Position numbers and translations under genes: made by a program. From Chromobotia macracanthus (lineage: Eukaryota > Chordata > Actinopteri > Cypriniformes > Botiidae), in assembly GCA_036877525.1 (NCBI GenBank), contig JAZGTH010000002.1, positions 6,308,501 through 6,372,500 of the forward strand: a stretch of DNA of 64,000 nt, written 5' to 3'. The notes below the pieces were generated by a model. It was not told the DNA's origin and did no database searches. It saw only the letters and a list, made by a program, of their open reading frames with translations. Below, in pieces: positions 10,831 to 23,441 of this stretch. Numbering within the stretch: position 1 is the stretch's first letter; each line of letters starts with the position of its first letter.

Positions 10831-12599
10831 GGTGATAACTACACAATTCTAAAACTCAACAATTTGGGCTAATGTGATGTCATTGTCCTTGGTTATTCAC
10901 ATTAAATGTACTGTGTAATCTTTTTAGTGTTCAAAGGTCTTACTCTTCTTCTAGGTTAATGCAAAAGCTATAGCCATTTGTAGATTGATTTTCCCAAAAA
11001 GCGTTAACACTGGTTCTGTGACGCTATGAATATACAATTTTTATCTATTTTTTATTTATATTTATTTCTATTTTTATTTATTTATGTTCTTTATTTTATT
11101 TAGTATTAAAACCAGCCCAACACAGCAACTTTGGCTCAACCAAAAGTATAAATCTGGATCTAGTACATCTGTTTGGTCGACCAGTAGCAGGGGGGAGTGT
11201 TTGGAAAAGCAGTTTAAGAATGGTGATTATATTTTATAATTGCATTTGGTGATACCTCTTGCACGGAAATTTCACACTTCACAGATTACATTTCTAAATC
11301 ACTCACCAAATCCAACCACATACGAATGAGGCATAAATAGATATCATTTCCAATTTTATGCTATTAAAATTTTTTGGTTACATATAAGTAGAACAGGAGT
11401 AAAAGAATCTTGTTGCATCCCTACAAGAAGCATTTTTATATCTGAGAAGATATTGTAGATCTTAAATTATCCAAACAGTTCTTTAGCAGACAAAATTTCT
11501 GCTTTCATTTGTGTGGTTTCTTCATATCTTGGTGTGGTTTTCATCTCCTCTCTTCTCATAATTTCACTTGAGGGATTTTCTTAAATATTTCACTCCATCA
11601 GATGCTCTGAGAGAGAGAATTATTATAATCCAAAGTGTGGATTCAATCCATATTGTCTCCACTTCAAGGTACAGTTTGTGTAATGCACCTGTGTGCTCTC
11701 TCTCCCTCTGTGACTCTCTTGTTGTCATTTTCTCTCTCTTTCTGTTATGCTGTGCTTTAGTTTTGATGTTGAGGAGCAACATCTCTGCCTGCTGACGTCA
11801 CATCAAGCTTCTCCTATCCTTAATAGGAGTTGTTCTTAACAGCTCAGCAGGTGCTGCTTCAGTGGTAGACATGCCAACAAATTGCACTTTGTGTGACTGT
11901 TGTTAATGGCAAGATATCTCAGGTGAGATATAAAACATTTACTACCTATTTGGAAAGCGTAATTACAGAGATCTTTTTATTACCATGGAAACATTATAAC
12001 AGTTTGTTTCACTCTAGGGCAATTAGGCTTTTGCTTAAATCTCCTGTTTCTGAGGTTTTTTTAGTTGTGGACAGTTTTTTGTGCTTAAGAGGTATTAATA
12101 AAGTCTCAGACTGTGTGATCTTTAAGTATGCTAATGTGTGAAATCAAAATTCATAATATGAACATAATATGAACTCAAAGATTTCTCCTGATTCTCCCAA
12201 AATCGAATGATCTGAGCTTTAAATGCATTTTATAGCTCTATACTCTCAACAAATGTTTCACTCCGTTTTATTTCTTTCAAAGAATTTTGTCTTAGACAAA
12301 GTTGATCCTTAAATGACTTTTTTTATCTCTTAAGCTATAAAAGAGCAATAATATGTCCCTCTAATTAAACCTCAGCCTAAAACATATAAAAAGAACATAC
12401 TTCAAAAGGACTAACTATGTCTTTGAGATACAGAAAACATGTATAAAACATATGTGTAGAACATTGTGAAGTATAAATAGTATAATACACAGCATAAATA
12501 ATCACATATATACATACTTACACAAAACAAAAGTATATACACAAAAGACTGCGTATTCAATATAATAATATACACATTTAATTCACCCTCTCCAGACAA
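10831..12599. other. AT-rich spacer with a T/A-rich tract and one RFX-like site
   Basis: Low-complexity (TTTA/TTTAT)-like sequence covers 11037-11100. CT-rich runs occur at 11695-11745. The opposed 75- and 72-codon frames at 11568-11795 follow these repeats and are not called. No other feature. Confidence 0.5.
11979..11992. promoter_or_regulatory. RFX X-box-like half-conserved site
   Basis: 'attaccatggaaac' differs from GTTACCATGGAAAC only in its first base, keeping the CCATGGAAAC half. It lies in an otherwise AT-rich stretch. Confidence 0.35.
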
Positions 12600-13260
12600 A
12601 GATCAGGCAATAACAAGCTCTTGACAGCAGGAGCTGGCGAGAGGAAACAGCTTTACATTCAGTCGGTTGTAAGCGGAGTTGGCAGATAAGCTGCATTTTT
12701 GTCTGAAATGATAAGGCAGAGAAAGCAAACATATTACAGGCCTCAAAATCCTGTATCTATCGCTTCCCAATACCCTACGTCCAATAATTCATTCATTTGT
12801 AGCATGTGAGGATGTCGTTCCCACACTACAGCTGCTCTGTATATACATCGCACTGATAACAGATCTGAAGGCAGAATTGGTAATACAGAATGAATGGAAC
12901 ACTGTTAGAGCTGATTAAATGAATCTGACTCTGACTCTAGAGAGCTGTTAGATGAAGGGAAGGGGCCGACCTTTGTGACCTCTTTGTCATAGATAACGGG
13001 ATGCCCACAACATTCAAATACATCATTACAGGCTTGAATAGCATAATGATTGATCTGTTTCAGGTGATTGGCTGTAATGGTCACAATTTGGGCCACAGAT
13101 GTCGAGAAAGACATATATGAAGTAAAAATGTAATTCAAACATAGGCTGAGTTAAAAATGTGACCTGTGCTGGCAAAATGAGTCGGAATGTGCACGGGCTA
13201 ATTACGAGCTACAGGCACATAAAAGATGTCAATTTTGGTCTAATATGAGGTTTTCACAAA
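12600..13260. promoter_or_regulatory. CNE-like island
   Basis: Balanced, repeat-free sequence with motif-like segments such as 'cataatgattgatctg' (about 13040) and 'gggctaattacgagc' (about 13195), the latter a homeodomain TAATTA core. The minus frame 12905-13138 has no coding features. Called on texture only. Confidence 0.4.
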
Positions 13261-13860
13261 AATAAATTCATTAACCCCTCGTCTAGCGATCCCAATGCTA
13301 AAAATAGCAGTTAAACATCTAAAATCATCTTTATTTGTCCAGTTGTTTTTTCTGCTCTCTTCTTGATGACTGGTGCTTCAGACAGGCATAGCTCATTATT
13401 TTTTTTTGTCAGATTCCAACAAATCATACATAATTTTAAAGATTCTTTTAATGGAGAATGTGAAAATTACTCATTTTTTAAAAAAAAGTTCATTGTCTCT
13501 AATTTTGCCAGTACGGGTCACATGTCTTAAATCTGTGAAATTTATGTATGCTTGACACTTAAACCTGAAATAAATAAGGGACACAGTTATCTGGTCATAA
13601 TTACAAAAATACCCCAGCATGAGGCAAAGCAGAGAATACCGCAACTGACCAGTCAAAATGAAGCATTATAGAAAGCCAACTAATAATTTTGTACTACTGA
13701 TCTTGAAGCATAGATATTATAAAATTTCATAATAAAAGGGCTGAACAGACTATTTTATTTCAGGATTTGACAAAAGTCGACATAAATTAGGAATGGCTTA
13801 AATACAGTTTGAACTTAAAAGATACATAATACTACATAAGAAATCATTGTTGGTTTAGGA
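13261..13860. other. AT-rich spacer
   Basis: Nothing recognised. Confidence 0.5.
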
Positions 13861-14060
13861 AAAAGTGCAAGAGAAAGGAAAGACAGAGTGCGAGAAAGAA
13901 CGGCTGAGCAGTTATGGCCTTTATTAGGATCACTCATGATTAGCTACAGTTTAAAATTGGTGTGAAGTGTCATTCAATTACAAATGCCAGAGCCAGTAGG
14001 GATCACTGCAGATATCAAGAACACTGTCTGGAATTAATGTAATGAGATGTGCTGAGCTCA
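13861..14060. promoter_or_regulatory. Short CNE-like segment
   Basis: Complex sequence with 'ccagagccagtaggg' and 'tgctgagctcaccc' between AT-rich flanks. No coding signal. Confidence 0.25.
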
Positions 14061-14370
14061 CCCTTTATATTAATAACAATTATATCATATAGATTCATAT
14101 ATCCTGTAGCTATGGTATGGGCTACTATGTCTGTTTATATAGCCAGGCTAATTTGCCATATGCTACATCACTAAATTGTAATGCTCTTCTTTTAAAAACA
14201 CAAAATTATTAATCACACATATCATTATTTTATGATTTTTAACAACTAAGAAATATTTGATCACTTCAGGTTTCCATCCATTATATCAAAGAAAAAAATA
14301 TATTTCACACAGTTTTTCGCATGTTTTGAAATTCTAATTCAAGCGTGGCAATATGTTTTCCATTTTCATC
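14061..14370. other. AT-rich spacer
   Basis: Nothing recognised. Confidence 0.5.
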
Positions 14371-14700
14371 TTTTCACCAGTCTACCATTCCATTACAGAA
14401 AAACACCAGGAGCAAAAGGTTACCTTTCTGCAGAAACATGTAAACAGAGTAAAAGGTCATCAAACAGGGCTCTGTGCCACAGCGCCCAAGAAATGTATAA
14501 AATAAAGGTTGTGAGAAACAGCGTCTGACCCCTTTGAAAGCACCTGCTTTTAAAAGGCACATAGGAGGAGGCAGAGAGCACATGCTTTCTTCCATATGCA
14601 CCTCCATAACTCTCCTAAAACTCAATTGAATGAATTAGAATGGTGAGCATATATCAATGTGTAGGATTAACCTTGTTTACCTCTGGGCCTCACGTCTGTG
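14371..14700. promoter_or_regulatory. CNE-like segment overlapping an 83-codon minus frame
   Basis: The minus frame (14374-14625) starts with Met but shows no domain, and its plus-strand sequence has enhancer-like texture. I prefer non-coding. An uncharacterised exon is possible but unsupported. Confidence 0.25.
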
Positions 14701-15929
14701 CTGTTGTTTCACTATGGTGTAACAACACTCAGAAACATTCCCCTCCACTTTGGGTTGTTTACGGTCAAATCAGGGCTAAAAATCAGGGGTTCAGATACAT
14801 TTGATGTTTTAGAATTAAATAAGTTGTCCACTTATGTTGATGTTACCATAGTTACAATACTACATACATACAAAATTAAATATTAAACACATGATGTTCT
14901 TAATATTGCAAACTTTCTACAATATATTTAAACATAAATTCTCAATATGTGACGTGTATAGCTAACATATCAGTGGCCCTCTGGGATTAACTCAGCGACG
15001 ACAAAATAATCGAATTCCATCTCTTTACAATGACGCTACTGACATGGATTAGAGCAATAGAAACAACAGCAGAATATAAACCAGAGATGACACTTAAAAT
15101 GGCTGCTGATTTATCGCCATAGTGAGTTTGGTACTGGGCTTCCATGTATATTAGTGCAACAAATCTGGGTCCATTTAGCAAGGAGATGCTCATACATACA
15201 TCACCAGTTTCAGCTCCAAGCCAAGGTCAGAACTCGTTGCATCAATCTTTTGCAGTAGAGGCTAGTCCACACAAGGGCAGGTTTGTAACTGTCGTCACGG
15301 TAATAGAATCTTTTTTCCTCTGCTTCATCTTTTCTCTTATCATGTGAAATATATATTCAACTTCTCCTCTTTCTCTCATTCTCTTCCACTGCGTTTTTTT
15401 ATCTTTAAAACATTGGGTGAAACCTCATTCTTTTTCTGTGGACACATGCTCTGAGGATGATAGATTTTAACACTTTCATTTCAGGCTCTGCCAGGGGGCC
15501 TTCAGAAAAACAACCCTTGTATTAAAAGCTTTGACCTAGCATTTCTTATGAATGTGTTGAAAATGACATTTGTCAATATGTTGTCTGTTTGTGTATATAA
15601 GGGGTATTCATAACTAAGGTTCTGAAAAGTCCAATTACTCAAATGCCTGTGTTCTAGCAGTGGATTTAAATGTCCGTTTCAACACAGAAAACGGTTTCAA
15701 ATTAGAATATTTGTAAATTTTTTGTACACTTTATCATTTGAACAAATTTGTCCTTTCCTTTCCACTCAAGAGTCTGAAACTCTTCAGATGAATTTGGTTT
15801 AAACAGTTGTACTGCGTCAATATTTGCTATGGTGATTACTCATGCAAAAGTGTGTTATGCATTATGTAATATTAATATTAAAATCAATCATCCACAGAGC
15901 ACTTAACTTTTAACAGTCCTTTTAGACTG
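14701..15929. other. AT-rich spacer
   Basis: No repeat family or exon recognised. A moderately complex part (15000-15300) gives two opposed frames of 67 and 68 codons, neither convincing. Confidence 0.45.
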
Positions 15930-15952
15930 AGAAAGAGAGAGAGAGAGAGAGG
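15930..15952. repeat. (GA)n microsatellite
   Basis: Uninterrupted GA for most of the span. Confidence 0.9.
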
Positions 15953-16059
15953 CACCTTTTTTATTGATGAACTTGACCTGCTTTTCCTTGATGCCAATTT
16001 TCATTTGATCTATAAAAATATGCTTGAGTGACATTATGTGACGGCATCGTAATCACTGT

Positions 16060-16260
16060 AGGAGTGAATAAGAATAATTTATGCTGGCTGATTGTGGCAG
16101 AGGGCCATGAATCAGTGCTGTGTCATATATAACTCCAGGTGCATTGATAAGGTGGAGGGCCCACAGACAGCAGATTGGGCTGTAAAGGGTGGACAGGCAG
16201 GAAGCACTGACACTGCCACCTCATTCCCAGCATGCACCATAGCATCAAAGCCTGAGAAAG
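16060..16260. promoter_or_regulatory. Compact CNE-like island
   Basis: About 200 bp of G/C-balanced unique sequence with strings such as 'gattgtggcagaggg' and 'cattgataaggtggag' (GATA core) between AT-rich flanks. Confidence 0.35.
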
Positions 16261-16814
16261 AAGAATGAACTGTGTATACTGTTTAGTATAGTTTGTTATA
16301 GGACATACTGAACTGTTAAGAAAAAGTTAGTAAAGTAAAACAAACAAAAAAAACATTATTAATAATTGACATTTTCAAAAGTAAAGGAATTTCAAAACTC
16401 ACCAAATGCATGATTTTAAAAGATGTCACACAGGTTTTTGCTGTAAAATGCAGCACGGTGGGTCAACATGTGCGACAGACAACATTACTCTCATATTTTC
16501 TAACATAGTGTTTTTATATACTAAAATACACAGGGTAGTCAGGCAGTCATAATAAATAAAAATAAAGAAACTCTCTTATTTCCTGTGCAGTAATTAATAA
16601 ATCATATCAAATTCCCAGCCCCTTTTGGTTTTTTGGGGCTGCACATTGCTGCATTGATCTCTTTAGGCCTCATGGTGTTTTGTATGTGTGTGTATATGTG
16701 TGTATGTGTCTCATCTAAGAAAAAGCCCTTCAGATAAAGTCCATCACGGAGATGGCTTCTGACAGCTGTCAGTCAAAGCCTAGGTGCTGGGAGGTAAAAC
16801 ATTTTGTTGGCCGC
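16261..16814. other. AT-rich spacer
   Basis: Contains a short GT-rich run at 16684-16710. No other feature. Confidence 0.5.
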
Positions 16815-16940
16815 AACCCAGCTAACAGGGAATGCTCTCAGAACATTGGCTAACGTTCTGTAAAAGTTCTTTAAGGTATCAAAACTTTCCTGCAGTAACA
16901 TTAGTAGAACTGTTTTAAATGTTATATATCATATATAAAA
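16815..16940. mobile_element. Partial copy of DNA element family A
   Basis: Begins with 'cccagctaacaggg', the same terminal repeat as the right end of 9241-9608 in reverse complement. It follows that copy for about 120 bp ('ggctaacgttct', 'agtagaac', 'gttatatatc') and then diverges. The other half is absent. Confidence 0.7.
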
Positions 16941-17984
16941 GAACACAGTTATATTACAGCTATTAAGTTTGGGCTTATAACCGGGGTTAGGTGCTTCTAC
17001 ACCATAATTATTTACTTATCATTTCCCTCTGACTTAGGGATAAGTTTGTTATAGTTATGGTTTGGGGTAGGGATAGGGTTTTTCTACAGAAATGTTATTC
17101 CATGGTCAATTAACTATGTTGACCCAGGAACATCTCTCACTTAGCAAGTTGAGGCTTACCAGCCATCTCATTTAGTTTGTTCCTTGTCACCACAGCAATC
17201 TATTCTTGTATAAATTGTGAAAAACCCTTTAAGTATCATGTCAAAGACAGCAGTTTTATATTTTGTCATTTTAAATTGTATTCAAAACAATGCACAAATG
17301 AGATTTGTCCAAGCAAACAAAGATTTGTGTGTTATGCTTTGCATTACGCTGTTCAGAGAAGACAATAACCTGGATCACTCCTTGGTAAGGGTCTGTACAA
17401 CATACAGCAGAATATTGCTGGCTACTTGCACAGGGTAACAGAACCAAAAGACAAATACAATTTAATCTACTGCTGCCTTCCTGTGGCATACAGTATAAAA
17501 AGGATGCATGGCGTATCATCCAGTTATGCTATTAGCATTATGATACCATATTCGGTTGGTCATCTATGGCCATGTCTTTATGACTGCCTTTGTTCTCTGC
17601 CTTCAAAGATCATTAGCACTTTTCCCTCTTAAGAGGACAAAGGCACAAGCTACAGTCTGAGTTCTTCTTGCACTAACACAAAATGACATGTTTCCAATGA
17701 GTAAACCGATAATACCCTCTATTTGTTTTCTGTGGTGCAGTTAACAAGTTCCATTAAACAAATGAGGTTGTATTATTTGTGCTGCCATTTTTTACCATTG
17801 CATTCAATGAGGGTGTTGTGAAATTCTGTGACTAGTCATTAGACTGAATATGGGATATACAATTCTATGATACTGTATTCCTAGGGTCAGACTATATCAA
17901 AATTTAAAGAGCAGGATTATCTACATTTAAAAAGAATTCAAGAACAGATTCACCATCTCAGTGAGATTAAAAGTGTAATCAAAG
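16941..17984. other. Spacer, possibly with old repeat debris
   Basis: The part at 16965-17095 has the 'tttggggtagggatagggtt' style common in degenerate fish repeats, but I cannot assign it. Several short overlapping frames at 17177-17632 have no domain or splice support. Confidence 0.4.
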
Positions 17985-18190
17985 TTTAAACCAGTTTAAA
18001 CCAGCTTTTTTAAAGCTGGAGCTTTGGTTGTCTTAGCTGTCTTCCAGTCTGGTCTGATATGCTGGTTTTAGAGGGGTTTTGGGAAATTGTCAGCCTGGCT
18101 TGGAGACCAACTAGACTATCTTGACCCAACTAAGCATGGAAAACCAGCTTAGACTGGTCTAAGATGTTTTAGTGTTCAGCAAGGATCTTG
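17985..18190. mobile_element. Interspersed repeat rich in 'ccagctt/aagctgg' inverted units
   Basis: Contains repeated 'accag' and 'ctggt' words. They include a tight hairpin 'ccagcttt' ttt 'aaagctgg' (18001-18019), 'gtctggtctgatatgctggt' and 'accagcttagactggt'. This resembles the palindromic 'accagctt...aagctggt' repeats I know from fish genomes. It is non-coding; class unassigned. Confidence 0.55.
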
Positions 18191-18537
18191 CACACAGGGC
18201 CATCATGTAGGATTCCTGACAAGTCAGAATGTATTTCAATTGGAAATGTAAAGAACTTTTAGTTTTTTTTTATTTTCCACAATGGAAAGAAGCCATATGA
18301 GCTTGTAGTCACGCTTAGAGTGGATGAAGACAGAATTTTAAAGCTAATTATCTGTGGAAGGTGCAAATTGATTGCATGAACAAAGAATATGAATGTGTGA
18401 TGTCTGCCACAATATTATAGACAATTTAATGCCCAAACACAGTTTTTTTCAAAGATGCTTTGTTTCTTGTTTTACCTGTTAAGGAAGGAATGTTTGATAA
18501 ACAGACTGCAGAACATAGTGTCATTAAATGTTTCTTA
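18191..18537. other. AT-rich spacer
   Basis: Nothing recognised. Confidence 0.5.
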
Positions 18538-18664
18538 TTGGTCTCAAACAGGGTTGTGTTATTCAAAGAGGAGGACAAATCCTTCTGGAGGACACGTGCT
18601 GGGCTCAGCATTCTCCTGTGCCCTTGGGATAAAGGGGGATGATCCTTAGCCCCTGTTTTGAGAA
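18538..18664. repeat. Inverted-repeat-bounded segment, possible small MITE
   Basis: The left edge 'ggtctcaaacaggg' is mirrored, with two mismatches, by 'cccctgttttgagaatc' at the right edge. They enclose about 100 bp of GC-richer DNA. A minus frame of 95 codons (18426-18713) runs through it but shows no domain. A small foldback element is the simplest reading. Confidence 0.4.
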
Positions 18665-19559
18665 TCGCTGGCATCCCCCCTTCTCGAAAACAGCTGTCCT
18701 CCCCACTCATCATTTATCTTCTGTGATCTGTCTCAACCTTTCAGAGCTTTTTCATCTGACAGCTTCCAGATTCACCAAGTCAAACTTCACTGGGAGCTAA
18801 ACTCACAATGACTTACTCTGTTGGCCAGACCTCCAGTGCCACAGCCTACAGGACAGTGTTGAGATTTTTGCCATATTCTTTGACATGAGAGACAGCTGTG
18901 GAGATACATCCTCATGAGATTAAGTAAACTGTAGTTAGAAGAGTATTCTTTGTGTTTGCTATATGCACAGCAAAAAAATCCATGGCACAAACTTTCACGA
19001 TGATTTCCAGTAAAATTACCTGAAACACTGCCAGTGGGGTACAAAAAATAAAGCAAATGTATCTTTGTTCTAGCACATTTAGATATGTTTACTGGAAAAT
19101 ACTTTTTTAGACAAACAAATACTAGAATTTTTTTGTATTATAATCCATCAAACATTGTTCATAATTACAGCTATTAAGAAAGTCAGAAAAATTTACATAA
19201 TTACTGTTTTATTTTTGCCATTTTTCAGCTATTTGCCCTCCAGGAAACATACAAACATACAAAAACATATAATAAAACTACTAATAATTATATAACGTAT
19301 ATATTAATATAAGTATAGCGCCTTTAAATGACTTCATAATTATAATATGAGACAGACAGGTTTAAATGTCAGATTAAAAAATTAAATACATATAAATTGA
19401 AAAACAGAGTAATTGAATGGTTGAGATGAAGTGCAGGTACAGCAGTCTGTTGGCTGTTCACTGTCCACTCAAATATTAATCTTTCTCTCAGGCATGAGCA
19501 ACGGAAATGCATAATATTTTTAAAATGTTGATTAGTGAATCTCGTGCTGCAGTTTATCA
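18665..19559. other. Spacer, nothing firm
   Basis: The 89-codon minus frame at 18787-19056 has no supporting features. The rest is AT-rich. Confidence 0.45.
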
Positions 19560-19760
19560 ATGTAATACATCACCAGTGATGAGATATTAATCTCTGGATG
19601 AGCCACAGCCATTTCTTCCCCTTGACAGGTCCAGAGCTCACAGGACTTTAATATGACAACACAGCTCGGAGAGCCATCTCGGAAAATTAATTAAAAACCA
19701 TATCAAACCTGGTAGAAAACACAACCAACGCTTAATGAGGACTAGACGCCATGAATCACG
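19560..19760. promoter_or_regulatory. CNE-like island
   Basis: Unique sequence with paired homeodomain-type AT cores ('aaaattaattaaaaacc' at about 19683 and 'tattaatctctgg' at about 19586) inside G/C-balanced DNA. Classic texture of a developmental enhancer; conservation not shown. Confidence 0.4.
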
Positions 19761-20009
19761 TTTGTGTAGTGATGTATTTGCTTAGGTACCATATACGAAT
19801 TTGGCCTGTGGATCTTTGTATTGAAACGCAAACTATTTTACAAATACAGTAGGATACAGGTGCTAAAGCAATTAAAACAGATGATAACTAATGACAACAA
19901 TACAACCTACAGCTCTTACCGTATCTTCTTGCTTATAAATACAAATATAAAAATAAAAACAATACAGTGGCACAAAGTGAATTTAAATTTGATGAGCCAA
20001 TAAGTCACT
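19761..20009. other. AT-rich spacer
   Basis: Nothing recognised. Confidence 0.5.
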
Positions 20010-20230
20010 ACTTGTGCCACTAATCATGTTAAGTGATCATTCTTTAGTGGCACAGGAACTGGGCTCAGATTGCATTAGGCATAATGAGGATTTAATGTGG
20101 GGTCAAGAGCAGGCCGGGGTTCTACCTTGTCAGGACATTGAGGGACACTGTGTTTGTTTACACCCCGCTATGCTCAGCGTTCCACACAACAACTGCACCA
20201 GGGGACGATCAGGGGAGGGGCCCGTGTAGA
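20010..20230. promoter_or_regulatory. CNE-like segment
   Basis: G/C-balanced and unique, with 'gcataatgaggatttaatg' (about 20079). The 71-codon plus frame (20014-20229) shows no domain. Confidence 0.3.
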
Positions 20231-20274
20231 CTAAATATACTCACAAAACCTAGTTTTGCAAGGAAGACACTGCA

Positions 20275-20304
20275 TTTGTTTGTTTGTTTTTGTTTGTTTG
20301 TTTG
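20275..20304. repeat. (TTTG)n microsatellite
   Basis: About seven tetranucleotide units with one extra T. Confidence 0.9.
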
Positions 20305-20369
20305 ACACTTTAGTGTCGGTTATTATTTTGCCTGTTATTTAAGTTTCTGTGTGTGTGTTTGTGTACACA

Positions 20370-20680
20370 CAAGTGAGGTCATGCCACACATCTCATGACA
20401 AAGGGCAAAGTGAACCTGGTTTTCCCAACTGGCGAACAATCCCTGTCAGTCTTTCCTCTGTGAATCAACGCACACAAAAGACTAGATTCAGCTGTTTATG
20501 AACCTCTTTGCCTCTCTGTTCATCTACCACTGCCATTATTCCAAGGTCAATGCAAGGAGCTGGATTTAGAAAGCCCTAACTGAAGGCCAATAAGATTCAC
20601 GATCTTCTCCACACAGCCCAACACTAGCAGGGAATTCTCTTTTCCCTTGTGTTTTGGACAGGTGACCTCTGTCTAGGAGA
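20370..20680. promoter_or_regulatory. CNE-like segment
   Basis: Complex repeat-free stretch between AT-rich flanks; no open frame of note. Confidence 0.3.
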
Positions 20681-21539
20681 TACCTAGATATGTATTCTCC
20701 TGGATGCATTGAAATGAAATGACACTTATACAATAAGGACAGAAGATCTAATTAGTTTCCCTTTCATGCTCTTTTGTTTTTGATTTAGACTCAGACCAAA
20801 CAGATTGCAAGCGCATTCAGAAAATGAATTAGATACAGTATATTCATCTCAAGCTAAGTCTGAAAGCTTCTTATTCTGTACAGTTACAGTTAAGATCTTG
20901 ACTCAAAGGGAATTAATAAAATATTAGGTGATATCTTGTTTCAGGTATTAATGCGAATTTCATTTTGATTACACTGATGGAGAGCTTTATTTATTTTTTA
21001 AGATGTAATGAAGTTGTCAGCCAACGAAGGGCAAAAACGCAGTGTTTACCCTTTTAGAAATAGTTCACAAAATGTCATAAAAGCCTTTGCCATCATTGGC
21101 ACTATAAAGGAAATGGCCCCGGTCCCCAAGGGCATTTTCCACAAACCATGTTTAAACCTCTTTCCAAATGTAGTGATAAGAACATATAAAGTTAAATGGT
21201 GAAAATAAATTCATTTTGGTTTTAGGATTAATAAATTAATTAAATTAATAAACAATCAATTTTTTATGTAAAATATGTGACTGTTACAGTCATTGGAGTG
21301 GCACAAAATAAAATGTTAAATTTTAATTGGTTTGAGTTTCAGTGTTGATGCTATTTGTCAGTTGTCATTATATTGTTTTAATTAGCCAATAAATTTTTCA
21401 GACCACTTGGAATCCTTCACAGAGCATTAGTGGCCTACAGACATGAGTTTAAAAAGCTCTGGGTTAAATCTTCCACAAAACCTTAACAAACTTACCCTTT
21501 TAGTCAGGTTTAGCTACAGCAGTGATAGAATAAAGCCAA
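20681..21539. other. AT-rich spacer
   Basis: Very AT-rich at 21200-21400. The 64-codon plus frame at 21008-21202 lacks support. Confidence 0.5.
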
Positions 21540-21930
21540 TCCTAATGTTTACTCATTAGCTCAGAGGACAGACGGTAGACAGGGACTTGCAACTCCAAAG
21601 GGGACAGATCCTCTAACCATGTCTCCTTGATAAGTTTGCATTTCAAAAGACCTTGGTCTAATCCATTGGGGGCCTAGAAAAACAAGTTGTTTCTCTCAAG
21701 TTTGGCTAATTAGCTTTTTTTTTTTTACCTCATCAGAGCAGTCCATATTCTTAAAGTGCTGTTGGGATCCAGATGTGGAACTAGGCTAATGACTGACTGA
21801 CTAACAAAGAAAAATTGATGGGCATTCTTGAGCAGCAATGGAAGTCTCTGGTAGTCGGCACCCATTTTAGGCTCATGGAGTTAATCACCTTGAGCGCTTT
21901 GGCAAATGCATGTTTACATTCATTTAGTGA
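21540..21930. promoter_or_regulatory. CNE-like island
   Basis: Unique, balanced DNA with homeodomain-like cores ('ggctaattagctt' at about 21704, and 'actcattagctc' near the start) and a 12-T run (21715-21726). A tract ending 'acctcatcag' looks like a splice acceptor, but no open frame follows. Confidence 0.4.
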
Positions 21931-22082
21931 CATTTAGGTTTAGTAAGTTAGACAGATGTTTGTTTTAGTGGTGATGTGGAAAGTATTGGACAACTCTTTG
22001 TGTAGCCCTGCATTTTATTTTATTATATTTTTTATTTTACTTATTGTAATCGGTTTAGTAGGGTCATCTGTGACTGAGTGGA

Positions 22083-22112
22083 GAAAAAGAAAGAAAGAAA
22101 GAAAGAAAGATA
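22083..22112. repeat. (GAAA)n microsatellite
   Basis: About six GAAA units with an 'a'-rich leading edge. Confidence 0.9.
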
Positions 22113-22222
22113 GAAAAACAGTAGGTACAGTAATGTGCACCAGAATCTATACATTTTGAAATTAGAAATTAAGCTTCCACACAAGAAAAAAACATTTACC
22201 ATTAAAACAGGACTAATGACAA

Positions 22223-22249
22223 ATTACTGTAACAATGAATTACAGTAAT
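22223..22249. repeat. Perfect inverted repeat, 10-bp arms
   Basis: 'attactgtaa' (22223-22232) and 'ttacagtaat' (22240-22249) around a 7-nt loop. Confidence 0.8.
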
Positions 22250-23389
22250 CCAAATATTTTCTCTAAAACCAATATACTAACGCATGTTTTATCTAAGTCT
22301 GCACCTCAATGTATTAGTGGGTAAATCCCATGCTTAGCATCACCCACAGGGTGAGGGCAGGGACATGGGTGGCTGCTGCAGGCTGCAGTAGCTGTGCTAC
22401 CTATCCTCCATGTGAAGCAAAGAGGAGCTGACAGAGGCCACCTCAAGAGACGGCTCAGTCTTCATCACAGCGCTGAGAGGAAGAGGCAGGGTCTGTCAGG
22501 GGTCCTCTACCATCACAAAACTGCATACCCCCATCCTGCTGCTGTCTTTCCATGGAACCACAGTCACTTACAAATTTTTATACAACAAGCACACAGACAT
22601 ACTGCGGAGATACAGGTAATATTTTAGTATAAGTACTTATTCCTTAGTATCTAATTTATGTTGTGCTTTATAATTGTTTTAGTTCTCAAGTTTTTCTGGA
22701 AAGGCTATTGGAGTTTAACAACATCCCGCACTATAAGCATATGTTGCCACCAAAATAGATGTATAGATTTTTTCAGACTTTCCACTTTCAAAAATGGCTT
22801 TCCACATTATATTATTTCATTATATATCAATCAATCAACTACATGTCATTTTATTGACAAAACAAGCAAAACAAAAAGAACACAATTGTGCATTGAACAC
22901 ATCAGCATTGCAGAAACATAGCACACCACTCACTGAAATCCCCCAACTGCTAGATGTCCAATTTAACTTGTTACCGTGGCAAATTGAGAGCCTTTCACCT
23001 ATACCCTTTCAACCATGGCCATCAGTTTTAATTCTGCAAACTTTCTTCTTCTGTCAGCACTGGTGTGGAGGAAGAGAAGTAGGAGAAATAGGAGACAAAA
23101 GGAAAGAAACCTTCTAACTTTTATCTGGGTGGCAAAACGTTGTTCCTCTCAAACGGTGTCAGGAACTCTATATCTCTCATGCTTTCTTTTCCTCTCCACC
23201 AGGTGACAAGCAGGAGAGAGATAAGATTGGAAAAGAATCCCACTCCACTGAGTAAATAAATAATCAATACTCATCTAAATGTAAATGAGAAAGTAGCCCT
23301 CTTTGATAGCATCGTTTTTATCAACCAACCAATTTTCCTCAGACACTCACTGGGCCTCAACCAAATCACCATCATTCAGCGTCCGAGTA
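22250..23389. other. Mixed spacer
   Basis: A more complex part at 22310-22570 could be regulatory. Overlapping short plus frames (up to 107 codons at 22794-23117) have no domain and biased composition. No call. Confidence 0.4.
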
Positions 23390-23441
23390 ATAGAGAGGAA
23401 AAAGAACAGTGAGAGAAAGAGAGAAAGAGAGAGAGAGAGCA
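23390..23441. repeat. GA-rich low-complexity tract
   Basis: Imperfect purine run that extends a chance 119-codon frame (23303-23662) through it. Confidence 0.85.

Noticed and set aside
18426..18713. 95-codon minus frame
   Set aside because: Covers the inverted-repeat-bounded segment; two plus frames overlap it and no domain is seen.
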